Part shown: positions 11,797 through 23,708 of the stretch, piece by piece | Position numbering within the stretch: the stretch's first letter is position 1 | Layout of the letters: each line of letters opens with the position of its first letter | Source of the DNA: Sipunculus nudus | Lineage: Eukaryota; Annelida; Sipuncula; Golfingiida; Sipunculidae | Length of the DNA: 64,000 nucleotides | Reading direction: 5' to 3' | Assembly: GCA_026874595.1 (NCBI GenBank) | Contig: CM049320.1 | Span: 9,863,464 to 9,927,463 of the forward strand | Notes under the pieces: model-generated | Seen by the model: the letters and a program-made list of their open reading frames with translations, nothing else | Databases searched by the model: none | Told to the model about the DNA's origin: nothing | Translations under genes and position numbers: made by a program

Positions 11797-12607
11797 TGTT
11801 GTGTGACACGGGCGTAACTCATGTTGTGGCGCCCGTGTTTGGCCGCGTATTGCATTCTCAGTTTAATCCGTCTTGGTTGAACTCTCGTTGTCATGCTAGC
11901 TTGAGACTTTTTCTTGCCTGGTCGAGCCGGAGCGAGCTCATGTGTGGACCCTGTAATGTAGAGACACTGAGATGTTCTTCTAGATGATTCCTGTAACGCG
12001 TGTTTATTGCGTGTTGTGTTAGATTCTTAAGACTCTGCGAGAAGTGGAAAATTCTCGGCTTGGGGTGAAAAGTTATAAATAGGGACTGTGTTTTGGAGCC
12101 AGGAGAGAGGTGAGAGAATATTCCAGCGGACACAGACGTGTGGGACCTGTCCGATTATCCAGTAATTTCAGGGATTCTACTATTACTAACTCTATAATTT
12201 GGTGCTGCCTGCAAGTTTACTTTCTGGATTGTTACAAGAGCTTTATATTGGACTGTTATTCTTCGGGAGAGTTTGTGTGGACTTTTCATCCGGCATATAC
12301 ATTTAAAAGGACACCGTTGTGACAGTGGTGGTATCCAGGTACTGTGCACTTTGATTATTTTACTTTGTGATTGAATTGATTTGCTGTTATACTGTGTCAT
12401 TGTATTGATTTAGTGTATTGTAATGTTAGGGTTGTTTTAAGAATATATTATAGTTATTTGTTAACAAAAAACCACTGACTTCTTTATTCATTCCCCTGGA
12501 CATTTCACGCTGCCTAGTGTTACAGAATCTGATTTTTTTTATCTCCTTGACAAAATTTATGTTCATCACGCATACGTGATCTGTTGATATTAGGTTCCGT
12601 GACAACA
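11797..12607 (+). mobile_element. Solo-LTR-like element (LTR retrotransposon remnant)
   Basis: The segment starts TGTTGTGTGACAC and ends GTGACAACA, so its ends are inverted (TGTTGT/ACAACA). It carries a TATA box, TTATAAATA, at about 12,073. A second related copy in the opposite orientation at 54,473-54,989 shares the TATA region, a TATTGATTTAGTGTAT block, TTTATTCATTCCCCT, TTTCACGCTGCCTA and the end AGGTTCC. The two-copy comparison defines the boundaries. No protein-coding interior is adjacent, hence solo LTR. I could not find a convincing short target duplication, and the LTR class (probably Ty3-like) is inferred only from shape. Confidence 0.6.
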
Positions 12608-13941
12608 TACATATACATATATATTATATACATAATACATATATAAAATACAGAAAACACTTTTGTTCTTATAAATTTAATAAAATGAAGATATGGCAAT
12701 ACTTGTCGCAATACAAAACCAAATATCGCAATTGCGATACTAAATTTGAAGGCGAAACCAAGCCCTAGTTATCGGCCACATACGTCCTTATCATGATGAT
12801 GACTTCAAAAGAATCCTCTATTTAAAGCCGCAGTGTGAGTTGATCGAAACAATTAGAGGTTTTCAGCACTAGTTTTCTAACTTAAGCCACAGATTTAAGT
12901 GGAGAATATACGGTAACTGGTATTCATTTCCTCCAAAACGGTATTAAATTATTTATAAAAGCTGTAACCAGAGAGTACAGAATTCCACAATGGCAGTTCC
13001 TTTGATCCATATTGTCAATATCCTTAAAGCCTCATTTCATGACAGCCTTTACTGTATTTTATGTCTCTTTATCAAGCACTAGGGTCTTTTTAAAACCACG
13101 TTTGGATTTTGCCTTTGATGCTACCTTTCTTGTCCAAATAAACTCTAAAATCCTCCAGGTGTATGATTTTAATCAAGTTTCCTTATTTAACATATTGTAC
13201 TAACAGTGTGCTGTGTAGGTACTGCATATCAAGCCATGAAGGGCAGGAAATATACAAGACCAAGCTGAAAGAAATGTGCCATGGTTAATCAACCCCATGG
13301 TTCGTTCCCAGGTCACCTTTAGATAAAAGACACCTAATACCAGTGTTAAGCTCTAGCCTTCGGCCAGCCTTTATATAAAGCATAATGGTGATCCAGGTTA
13401 CCTCTCAAATTTAATAGACTGTTCCTTTTTTGGTTGATTAAACCCTACACTTTCCTTAATCAAAATATGTTCATAACTTGTTTGAGTTGAGATCCTTAAA
13501 TTAACCCAGCATAGACCAAAGCATAACATCTTAAGTGATCATTCTGAAAGTCATCATCCTGTACGCAAAGTAAACGGGATATTGTATTATAGACTGACAC
13601 AAGGACGGGTAATACAGAAGCAATCACATCCAATCTACTTCCAAAGACAATTAGGCCTGTGTAAATCCTTATCATTTTGTCGGTTTCCTTGTTGATCCAA
13701 TATCCAGCTGCACTATTGCTACCATGGTCAGTTTCAGTAATTAATAATTATCACTACAGGTGGCATCTGTGTGCTCAGATAATTCTCATGTAGCCCTTGC
13801 CCTTCAGTGATAGAAGGGGCCCTTTGAGAAGGAAAGTAAACTATCTGAACCCAATAGAACAAGCCAGTACATGAATAAAAAATTAATGAATACAAAAATG
13901 ATCACTGAAAATAAATAAACATGATAAAAAATTAAAAACAA
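12608..13941. other. Unannotated stretch between mobile elements
   Basis: A TATATACATA-rich patch lies near 12,610-12,650 and a short ATCGCAATTGCGAT patch near 12,724. No open frame looks like protein. The 63-codon frame at 13,012-13,203 has no recognisable motif. Confidence 0.5.
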
Positions 13942-15679
13942 CAGGCCTCCCACACTGGCATAAAATCATAAAATTTCCCAAATTGGCATAAAATAGCATA
14001 AAATAAGAAACAACATCATAAAAATTTGTTGTAATTACCAAGTAACATTTGTTTTAACTTCATAGTCTTTGGCTATTTTGCATAGTGCTCAAACTACCAT
14101 GTGCGTATATTTGCATTGCATTTTACACGAGTGGTGTGTGGGCTAGAGTAAAAAGTAGATCTATGTTTTATGTAAAGCATGGAAATATAATATCTTTAAC
14201 AGCTGTTGAGAAATTGATGACCTAAACTGCTGTATTTGATCTATATGTCACAGTGTAGATTGGAATTAGCTGAGTTCGGAACTCGAATAGATGAGATGGG
14301 AGTTACAAAGTCAACTAGTTGAGACGGGAATTCCCATCTTAACAGTTAAGATGGGAATAGTCAATGCTATTCCAGTCTCCACTAGTTGATATTGGAATAC
14401 TCCAATGTACACTGGTTAAGATTGGGATTGCCAGAAGTGAACCAGTTTACTTTGGGATATCCTGAAATACACTAGTTCACTTTGGAATATCTAGATAAGT
14501 CTACTGTTTTATTATTTTACAGTTAATAAAAAAATGTTTTAAAATTTATTTCAATTCAATTCATTTATTTACCACAAGGATATATACATAATACATGAAA
14601 TTTTTTCATTTATATATAGTTATTCCTGAGACAAGAGGACTATCTTATAGAGTATATGTCCTCTCAGTATTAATATTAAATAAAGTTGGTTATATGATTC
14701 ACTGTGTAATAAAAAAAACTAAAATTTCTGAGAAAACAAACTATAAATAAAAATTTGATTATGAAAATGAAGTAAAATATAATCTTCTACATAATAAATA
14801 CGGAGTTGGGTTTTTTTCTCTTTTGTGCTGCAAGGTCCTCCACGCCTGTGACGCTTTTTAAAGAGGCGCCACGGGGATTTTCACTGGCCTGTTAAGACCT
14901 TGGCCAGAGCGCATGTCCTGCCCAAAATGAATTTTCGTGCAATACGTGGTCACCCGGGTCCACTATAATTCCCATTGATCCCCCATATCCATTGTAACGC
15001 CTCTAAAGGATTTTTTTTCTCTCTCAAGAGGAAGGAAAGGTTTTTATCCCAAAGACCAAATGACTCCGCTTTCAATGCGAGGGCTTTTCAGTTAGGTCAA
15101 CACTAGGCACTGAGTCCAGTGATGTGACCACCGTCTGACACATTTTTTATGGGTTACAGGTATGCTGATTTTTATACATTCAAAAATATCTTTTCATGAT
15201 AACCATGATTTCAAAAGTTAGGCCGTTTTATGAAGTATTTTTTTTTCTAAAAGAAGCCCCACAACTTTATTATCATTCTGGTGGTTGGGGGGGGGGGGGG
15301 GGGGGGGGGGGGTCTGTTGAGATCCATTGTCTGGCGGGACGGTGAAACATGAAATATTATCACCAGTACATCTTTAAATGGATAACAAAAAAAGCTGTGG
15401 TCTCCATTCCCCAGCTGATGTTCTTTAATCCAGGTTTACATTAGAAGAAGGCTACACAAGAAAAAAACTGTATGACCTTGTTACCTGTCAGGTCATATGT
15501 TTCTATATTAAAACAATTAATCCCTAGGAATGGACTCTGAAGTCGTAGTGGATGTTGTTTCAGTGAATGCCGTTTTTTTGTGAAACAAACAAATTTGTTT
15601 TAATATGGTTTCAGCTTTATAACAGAACTGGATGTTGTTTCACCAAGCGCTGTATTTAGGAGGAATGTCAGATTTTTTT

Positions 15680-16190
15680 TTGTACCCCGCTCCACGGATG
15701 CGGGGGACATTGATTTAGGTCTCTCTGTCTGTCTGTCTGTCTGTCCGTTCATCCGTCAGGTTTTTTCGTTTCCGTGCGAAAACTTTCCTAAATTTTATCA
15801 GATTTGATTCAAATTTGGATCAGTGATTGCTCTCATGCATACTTCGGTTGGGATTGGTTTTGGAGTGTCTATCTGAAAAAAAAAAATATTTCTCTCCAGC
15901 TCAAAAACAAAATTTAAAAAATTTGGTCAAATTTCACAGTGTGTTTTAGTTCTTTTGTTCGCCTGCAGATGTCTCTACATGTCATAGTGGATTTTGGTCC
16001 ATTTCTCAATGTGTTTTAGTTTTTATGTTCCACTGCAGATGTCTCTACATGTCATAGTGCATCTTTTTTTCAGTTGTGCCCTCAAGATGTTCTCCACATG
16101 TCATGATTTTGGTTGCTTATCAAGCATGAAAGACAACAAGAGCCCAAAGCGGGGGAAATTAATTCTACGAATTTGCTTGTTCATTCTATG
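15680..16190 (+). repeat. Dispersed repeat with CTGTCTGTC tract and an internal near-duplicate
   Basis: Begins near GTACCCCGCTCCACGGATGC, then a CTGTCTGTC run at about 15,723-15,745. A 65-base piece with GCAGATGTCTCTACATGTC occurs twice (about 15,940-15,990 and 16,005-16,060). Looks like an interspersed element fragment. No coding. Confidence 0.4.
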
Positions 16191-16440
16191 CTGAGAAGCT
16201 TTTATAAATTTAGAATTATCATTTAATATGTAAAGCTGACAGATTTACTCTATAAAACTTTATGTATACATTTGATGTGCTTATCAGTGTTAAATAGATC
16301 CCTGAGTATTTAAATTATTTGTTGTAAATGCTGCATAATGCATAGTTTAGATCGTTATCACAATCACAGACAGACAGACAGACAGACCAATTCTCTCAAA
16401 TTTCTACACATGAATTTCTGGTCTGTTCCATTCCCTCAAA

Positions 16441-16444
<4 letters not shown>

Positions 16445-16500
<56 letters not shown>
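16445..16500. repeat. (TA)n microsatellite
   Basis: Uninterrupted TA dinucleotides over about 55 bases. A short (CAGA)n run precedes it at about 16,368-16,386. Confidence 0.95.
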
Positions 16501-16502
<2 letters not shown>

Positions 16503-17445
16503 TATTTGTGCTTTTACTTAGCTGGTCAGTGTTCTAATGTAGACCATATATTGTCACCCTAGCACTAAATTAACAGATAATCAGATATTCTTGAGTATAA
16601 TTAACAGAAATTGAAGCTTTAAATTTAATATTAACAACAGAGTAAGATATTCTACTGTAGATTAGTGTATTTAAGGATATACCAAAATACTGTTTCATCA
16701 GGTTACATATAAGCTATAATAATCATATATTCTTAAGAAAACTAATGTATTTCATGATATTCCAAAGTAAACTGGTTCACCTGTGGATATCCAAATGTGA
16801 ACCAATTTACATTGGAATTGTTTAATGTCAAGACTTTTGAGACTGGAATAACAGTGACTTTTCCCATCTCAACTGGTTAGATGGGAATTCCCATCTCAAC
16901 TGGATGATAGCCAGTTGGGTGTGAATTTATATCTCAATTGAACTAGTTACAACCAGTTTCCGAACTCAACTGGATTCCCATCTGCACTGTGACATTTACA
17001 GTCATTGCATCATTCATCAGCAGCATGGTTTATATGTAGGATGCAGATGATTATTATACCCATTACAAGATTTCTTTCTACATTAGTGCTAGAATTTTAA
17101 ATGCTAGAATGTAAAAATTATTATTTTTTAATGTAGGGATAGAATTTTCTATTTTTTCTGTATCTTTGTTATAAAATAGTGCTGGAAAAATAGAAAATAA
17201 GGCCAGGTTTGAGGAAAGGGATTAACTTCTTATGCTGTAATCCTAGGAAAAATCATAATTAACATTACTTGGGTTTTTGGGTTCTTTCTGGCTCATTTTT
17301 TTCGTGACTCCTACTTGTGTGTCCCAGTAGTAGGAGTTACAAACTATAGAATTAGGTTTCTACTTTTTCAACTGTATTATCTATGTTATTATCATGTACA
17401 AATGCTATGAAAATTATAGGGGCCTAGTCTGAACAGCATAAACTA

Positions 17446-17500
<55 letters not shown>
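17446..17500. repeat. Compound (CA)n(TA)n microsatellite
   Basis: About 8 CA units pass directly into about 20 TA units near the right end of the hAT-like element. Confidence 0.95.
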
Positions 17501-17503
<3 letters not shown>

Positions 17504-17939
17504 GGTGCTTATAAAGAGCATAAAAATAGCATAAAATTTTACCAAAAAATGTCATAAAATCATAAAAAAAATTCTCAAAAGTAAGTGGGAGGCCTGAAAC
17601 AAATAGTGAACAAATTTATTCCTCAGCCTGTTGCAGGTCCAAGAGGCAATCATCATACCCGATTTGAATGAAATATAAAATTTAAGCAAGTCAGTTTATT
17701 TTTGAAAACAATTTGCTGTTGACTTTGATGCAGTATCAAATAGGTGGTCCAAATCACACTCCAAGCTTGACAATCAGACAGACTAACGAAACATCCCATG
17801 CATGTAGTTCCATAAGGGTAACGACTGTATTACTTCTTACCAATATATTAAGATATTTGGAAAATAATAGAATTTTCCCTTTCTGAAATAAATGAAGACT
17901 AGTGTGGCATTTTAATTTTCTGTTGTCTGAGCTTGATAA

Positions 17940-18260
17940 GTTTAATTTTGGTTTAGATGACTATAAGTCATCTCAGCTAAAGCGATGGTCCTTTGCCTGT
18001 TGGCTGTCTGGCCGCCTGTCTTTTAGCGTCTGTTCGTATGTTAAACTGGCTCGTTTTGAAACCGTTTAGCCTACAAATCTTATGCGTAATTTTATATGTC
18101 CCCAATATCTCCTAACAAATCGAAAACTGGGTCACTGCGACTTCATTCCTTCGAGGTATTAAGGAAAAACCTCCATTTTCTATTAAAACCTATTGTTACA
18201 CTTCAAGACTACCTACTATGAAAACGACTGGTGCTATTTTGTGCAACTTTGGTATAACCA
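17940..18260 (+). repeat. Dispersed repeat, partial copy 3
   Basis: Carries AAGTCATCTCAGCTAAAG, CTGGCTCGTTTTGAAACCG, CTGGGTCACTGCGACTTCAT and CACTTCAAGACTACCTA in the same order as the copy at 5,100-5,400. Confidence 0.6.
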
Positions 18261-18450
18261 TTACTGCACATATTTCCTTTATACATTTTCAATTCATGTT
18301 TAGGTTCACTAGTTAAATGCATGTTGTCATCCATAATATAATGTGTCCACAATTATTGTGTCATCTTCCTGACTGCAGGTTTCGTCGTGTAGAATGCGAT
18401 ATTTACTATAATGTTCATGAATACAGACGACATTAGAGGAAACTCTTTCT

Positions 18451-18451
<1 letters not shown>

Positions 18452-18548
<97 letters not shown>

Positions 18549-18602
18549 AGGCCAAAACGGGTTTCACTGGAAATTTTCTTCGCAAATCATTCGTGAAAAA
18601 AA

Positions 18603-18664
<62 letters not shown>
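18452..18664. repeat. (CT)n(TA)n and second (TA)n microsatellite
   Basis: A C run passes into about 19 CT units and about 26 TA units (18,452-18,544), then 60 bases of ordinary sequence, then about 29 TA units (18,606-18,664). The open frames rich in Tyr-Ile here are translation of the microsatellite. Confidence 0.95.
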
Positions 18665-18667
<3 letters not shown>

Positions 18668-19144
18668 TACTGAGCGCTAATATATACATTATATATTTAT
18701 GTATATATACATAATAAAAGAAAAATATTGTATTGGTAACTAAGATATCCCTGAAACAATATGCCGATATCACTTGATATATATAGAAAAATGATATGTA
18801 TTGTACTTAAGATAATGTACTATTAAAGTATTTTTAAACTGGTAACGCAAATAATATTGTGGTTTTCTTTATGTTTTCTGGTTAAAGGGAACATTCTGTC
18901 TCATCTAGATTCACTTTTTTAAGAAAAGTACTTTTTGAATTATCAATAAATTAAATAACTGTACTCTCCTATCAGATTTGTCAGGTATCATATAGTAATT
19001 TACAATACAGTAGACATTCAGTAATTGATTTACATCTTGTATGTAATAGGATAAATACATTCCTGTCAATTGATTACCTGCCCACTAAAAGTTTTTGTTT
19101 AGTGAATTTCATTTATGGTAATATGTACATATCTATTTCTACAG
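18665..19144. other. Intergenic or intron sequence before a candidate exon
   Basis: AT-rich and without recognised features. Ends with a pyrimidine-rich tract and ACAG at 19,141-19,144 that would serve as a splice acceptor for the candidate exon. Confidence 0.4.
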
Positions 19145-19237
19145 GCACAAGAGGAAAAGAAGAAAAAGAAAGGAAGGGAGCCTGCTCCAGTGGAAGACAT
19201 CACAGACTCTGATTCAGACTGGTGTTTTTTTAAATAA
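19145..19237 (+). CDS. Candidate terminal exon of an unrecognised gene (Lys-rich, ends DSDSDW)
   Basis: After TTTCTACAG (acceptor) the frame reads AQEEKKKKKGREPAPVE then DITDSDSDWCFFK and stops at TAA 19,235-19,237. AATAAA overlaps the stop (19,233-19,238), so stop and poly(A) signal nearly coincide. The composition is unlike the surrounding AT-rich DNA: a Glu/Lys-rich helix, then an acidic DSDSD tail with phosphorylatable serines, as in many nuclear or chaperone-type proteins. I do not recognise the family. The upstream exons were not found within 20 kb, so either they lie in AT-rich introns I could not parse or this is a processed remnant. Confidence 0.45.
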   Translation, partial: AQEEKKKKKGREPAPVEDITDSDSDWCFFK

Positions 19238-19649
19238 ATCTCTGTGCCTTACCAGTTACTCTTTTCTTTGTTGATACGTGAGAATATGTTTATCTGGTGT
19301 GAAGTTGTAAGCAGAAATGATATAAAATATGCAACTGTTGTTTCAACAGAGATGAATTAACTCTATGGTTTAAATCCATTTTTTTGTGGCAAATATGAAC
19401 ATAATATAGAAGATATAATAATGGGGAAAGTGTGTTTCTACCGCATATTCATGCGGATTTTTAACCATGTTGGTACTACAAAAACTGGTTACCAATTTGC
19501 CATATCCTGCACACACTACAGAAACCCTGTCAATTCAAAATATGAAATAAATACTTATATATTCATAACGTATTATATAAGCCCATGCAAAACATATCAC
19601 AAATTGGGTTGTGGGGAATATGTTTCAGCATATAGATAAATGTGAAAAT

Positions 19650-19930
19650 GTTATAAAAAATGTTTCTTGGATATTTTGGAAGAAACATTTCTAAAATATA
19701 AAAAAAAATGTAACTCACAAAATTTTTTTAAAATATTATAAAAATGTTTTTAAAATGTTTTACATAAACATTTTTAAAACATTAAAATAAAATTTTTGAA
19801 ACTTTTTAGCAAAACGTTTTAAAAACGTTTTTGGAACATACAAAAAAAAGTTATAAAAATATCACGAAAAAAACATTTTCAAAACATTTTGCAAAACGTT
19901 TATAAAACATTTTTAAAATATTTTTATGCT
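19650..19930. repeat. Repeat of palindromic AAAACGTTTT / AACATTTTTAAAA motifs
   Basis: About a dozen variants of AAACATTTT, AAAACGTTTT and ATAAAAATGTTTTTAAAATG follow each other, most self-complementary. It is a low-complexity palindrome-rich block that recurs nowhere else in the window. Confidence 0.6.
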
Positions 19931-20124
19931 AGCTGGGTGTGAACTATGTGTGAAAAAGTCAAAGTACTGCGATCGAAATGTTACTAGTAATATAATAAGT
20001 CCAAAGTTGATTTTGGACATATATGTTTTTATGTAAACATTATTTCGTTAATGATGTCTAGAGGTAATGTGTTTATGGATATAAATGTGAATAAATGCAG
20101 TGGGAAATCCGTTCCTCTCAACAG

Positions 20125-20290
20125 CTGTACTTGAACTCAACACTGTCAACTGTCAACACTGTACGTGAACGCTGTAATTGAACCCTGTCACGCTTATACT
20201 TGAACCCTGTCTACACGGTACTTGGTTCTTCTAATCACTGTAAGTAAGCTCTATCTAAACTGTAATTGAACCCTGTCACTCGAACTGCCG
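20125..20290 (+). repeat. Degenerate repeats of CTGTAATTGAACCCTGTCAC
   Basis: The phrase CTGTA(C/A)TTGAACCCTGTC or a close variant occurs about six times with irregular spacing. It runs directly into minisatellite units at 20,305. Confidence 0.5.
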
Positions 20291-20304
20291 CCGCAAACTT
20301 ATGT

Positions 20305-20455
20305 AAGAGTAGTACAACAGGCCGAAATCTGAGACTTAAGAAGAACAATAGTCCGATATCAGGTGTCAGTGAAGTACAACAGGCCGCCACCTGATGTCAG
20401 CGAAGTACAACAGACCGCCACTAGATGTCAGAGAGGTACAACAGGCCGTCATAAG
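20305..20455 (+). repeat. Short, diverged outlier of the 31-bp minisatellite
   Basis: Three to four units of GAAGTACAACAGGCCGCCAC followed by C(T/A)(G/A)GATGTCAG. It lies outside the palindrome and in the plus orientation. This shows that the minisatellite found six times in the palindrome and third copy is a dispersed family, not only a product of the local duplications. Confidence 0.75.
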
Positions 20456-21580
20456 TTGAATATATCAAGATATGTCGGCGAGGAAAAACAAGTAAACTAC
20501 AAAGCTAATGAGTGAAAAAGGGAACTGCTTGATACTTTAATTCATGACAGGATGTGGATATGTTTTTCAAATCAATCTTGGCAAATACGGTAACACTGAC
20601 CGACTATGGTTTCAAATATATCCCAAATGAAAGAAGGACAAACACTGCAATCATGTAGTGATAATTTTGTGGTCATTTCAACAGGATGCGACATGATTAT
20701 CAGGTTATCAGGATATAACAACTGTCCATCAACTGTAACATGGGTCATATGTCAACTGACAGTGCGGGAAATGACGCCGTGGCCAAAGTTATGATACCCT
20801 CGTTTAAATCCGTCGTAACTTTTGTCAGAGCAGCAAGACTGTTGGGCACAGGGGGAGCACGACCAGTCATCGGCATAACAAAAATTCTGACGCAAGTTCA
20901 TCTATCATGACTATCAGTGATGTACTTGAATATCGTGGTCTCAATCTATCAGCAAATTGAACCGGTCGAGCATGTAAAATAATACAGCGTTCCATATGTA
21001 CGTATGCAGTACGTATGCGTTACGTATTCGTAGCAGCTCGGAATTGCACCGAATTTTCTCAGAGTAATTCTACATTAACGAATTCGTATATACGTATGTG
21101 TATGCAGCACGTTTCGATCGCTCAGGATAGCATGGTGTTTGACGTCAGTGGTAGGGTATTCCCCTGGCAGATGACCTCTCTACTCCTGCAGCCCGATTTA
21201 GCAGAATACGTGCCGTATAGTTAATGTAATCACAGGCGTCCGTTTTCTAGCTGCATTACGCATAGTACAGCATACGTATACGTATCACATATGCATATAT
21301 GGACTGCTAGCTTTAAATCTCGATACAAAATATGAAAGTCACTCATAAAACGACCACAAGAACAAAAGTGATACATTTACTATACATATTCCATCGTCAC
21401 CATAAAAGAACGTATACATATGTGTACACGGTATGTATCACGTTTTCAAATTGATTATTCTTCCGCCTACATCTATATATGGTTAGTCTGACTTCCTCCT
21501 TAGCATCTGCTCCCTGCTGGTTAGTTTTATTTCTCCATTTGTAGGAAAACGTTTTGTTGGTCCACTTTCAAAGACAAATG
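20456..21580. other. Unannotated stretch left of the palindrome, with a TACGTA-rich patch
   Basis: Between about 20,995 and 21,310 TACGTA and related ACGTAT motifs recur many times. No recognised gene; the open frames here have no motif. At about 21,581 homology to the right arm begins abruptly. Confidence 0.45.
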
Positions 21581-22229
21581 TATAAGTGAACTACTTCTTT
21601 ATACAATAAAAAGGTACTCTGACACTCGTCGACTCGGGCATACCAATGTACCATGCATTGGCTCCTTTAGGGCTGCTTTAAGAAACATAGACCACTGAAC
21701 CAGACAACTATGTATATTTGAATTATATATATATATATATATCCAAATATGACGCATTGTAAGGTACTTTGTCCTCATTCGTAACTTCTGCATCGTATAA
21801 AGATACCTCCATAACAATTACAGGACAAAGGTGTTTCCCATCAATAATCATCATGACGTACCATTTACATAACATAACAATAACATTTGCTGATAAGTTT
21901 TCGCAATATCACTGGAATTAGATGTCATATTCCTGAGGTTTGGACATGAAAATGGAATATTGCACAAATAACTATTGCGTTCTTGTGATGTTCTCTAGGA
22001 GACGTGGCAAGGCTTTCTAGACAGAAGATTTGACAAGGTAGAGTGGTTTGTGACAAAGTCTGTTGATAAAAGTTGTTTCTCTGGAAACCATTATAGAAAA
22101 AAATACGACCAATAAATATGAAAATGATTTGTCGATAATTGATGCTCCAGAATTAAGGTATGTTTTTTGTCATGACAGCAGATTTTTTTTATGAGGGACT
22201 CATGGGTCTCGACGTTCTCCTAAATTTGT

Positions 22230-23230
22230 CTTTAAGGTTATTTTTATGAGCATTTTCTATAATGTAGGTCATGTGACCCCGACCGTGACCTTTTGACCTA
22301 AAAATGGGAGAAATTACTATACTTTAATTTAGACAATTCTGATTTTCATAAAAAACCATCCACCCAATCGTGACATAACTAGAACACTGGCAGATCAGAA
22401 AGGGCCCCGCAAAAGGCCCATGGACATTCAGTGAAGGCTGAGTGATGCATGAAAAATATAATTAAGGACCTGATTGCATGTAGAGACAGAGGAAATTGAC
22501 TCATCACAGCATTTAAAAACTGAACAAAGATGTCAGATATAACAATATTTGATGATTAAACTGTAAACCTGGTGAGCGCATGAACGAGCAGGATATTCCT
22601 GTGACCTTAACTTTTTAGCTTTTGGTGCCAAGATCAATACGGTTTTTCTCCTATTTAAAGTGATCCTCAAGTGAAGATAAAAGATTTGTGATAAAAAGTT
22701 TGGCTTAAAATGGGTCCATAATCTTTTCAAAGAAGAAGGTCATGTGACCTTGGCCTTTGACTTCATAACCCCAGAATTGATAAGGTTCTTACTTTATTGA
22801 TGGGTCATATATAAGTCAAGGTTGAAACCAATATGTCTACCCAAACTGAAGTTTTCATCCAGATACACATTTGTGGTCAAATAGTCCATGTAAACTTAAT
22901 CTTTGAACTTGGGACCCAATGAACATTAAGGTCAGCTGTATATGAAAGATGGAAGGTTTAAGATAAGGTGTTCGGCTGAAAATGCGTCAACAATCTTTTT
23001 TAAAGAAGTGGGTCCTGTGGCCTTGACCTTTAAACGCATGACCCAAAAATCAAGAGGATTCTTGCTTTAGTAGTGGGCCATATACAATTCAAGCTTGGAA
23101 TCCATATGTTAATCCTAACTGGAGTTATCATCCGGAAACGATTTTGTGGACGGATGGACGGCTTTACAGGCTGTCAGACGGACAGATGGACGGACAGGGC
23201 GATTACTATAGGGCACCTGCTTATTCAAGC
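22230..23230 (+). repeat. Dispersed repeat rich in TGACCT/AGGTCA half-sites, upstream of FUT copy 1
   Basis: Tandem-like blocks read AAGGTCATGTGACCTTGGCC, then TTTGACTTCATAACCC(C)A, then a (C/G)TTTA(G/T)T(A/G)(G/A)TGGG(T/C)CATATA block. Similar blocks recur at about 22,265-22,300, 22,735-22,800 and 23,005-23,085, ending in a CGGACGGATGGACGG stretch at about 23,150-23,190. The complement is at about 51,100-52,030 and part of it at 63,470-63,720. Non-coding; it lies 0.5-1.5 kb 5' of the fucosyltransferase start. Confidence 0.6.
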
Positions 23231-23708
23231 GGGGCCCCTTATAAAAACACAAATTTTCAGGACTCAAGAAAAAAGAACAGTTGAGAATTAAAGAATCTGT
23301 CTCAAAATAAAGGAAAAGAATTAATGAAATATACAGGTGGCGCCACCAGTCTTCAGGAACTGGAGAAACCTATCGTGTTAAATAAACATAGATTAAACCA
23401 CACCTGAGAATCTGACATGACTTCTGTCACTTTACGGTCTTGATGGTGATTTAAAAACCCACAAGGCCACAAAGTTTTAATGAAGACTGAACTTTCAATA
23501 TTTTGCTTGAATAGTTATATTCCTTTTTTTAGTTGAGCCATGAATAGTGAACTTAACAAATGCAGATCATTTCAATACAATGTAACACCACGTAAAGGTG
23601 AGCCTAAAATACTAATATGATCTTGTGTTGTAGCATAGTCTTCCTGGGGAGTAACTGTTTTCATCGCTCATCATCCAGTTTCTGTGGATCGGGAACTCGC
23701 GGAAACAA

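Larger units (their letters stand above)
14246..16994. mobile_element. DNA element with ~250-bp imperfect terminal inverted repeats, nested inside a hAT-like element
   Basis: Left end ATGTCACAGTG (14,246) and right end CACTGTGACAT (about 16,984-16,994) are inverted. Similarity continues for about 250 bp inward: GAGTTCGGAA, repeated GAGATGGGAATTCCCATCT-type blocks and TATTCCAGTCTC occur in mirrored order. The TIRs themselves are built of short repeats around AACTGGTTNAGATGGGAA. The interior has no recognisable coding sequence; it holds a ~25-base G run (about 15,287-15,311), a CTGTCTGTCTGTC tract with an associated dispersed repeat (15,690-16,190) and a (TA)n tract. Superfamily not assigned and target duplication unclear. 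Confidence 0.6.
13942..17596. mobile_element. hAT-like element with CAGGCCTCCCAC termini, interrupted by another element
   Basis: The left end is CAGGCCTCCCAC and the right end is its reverse complement, GTGGGAGGCCTG. GCATAAAAT-type subterminal repeats crowd both ends (13,955-14,035 and 17,515-17,575). Both flanks contain AAACAA next to the termini, a possible but low-complexity target duplication. The ends look like a non-autonomous hAT. Most of the 3.65 kb is taken up by the long-TIR element at 14,246-16,994. No transposase is visible. Confidence 0.5.

Noticed and set aside
18353-18773. Tyr-Ile-rich frames
   Set aside because: Translation of (TA)n and (CT)n microsatellites.
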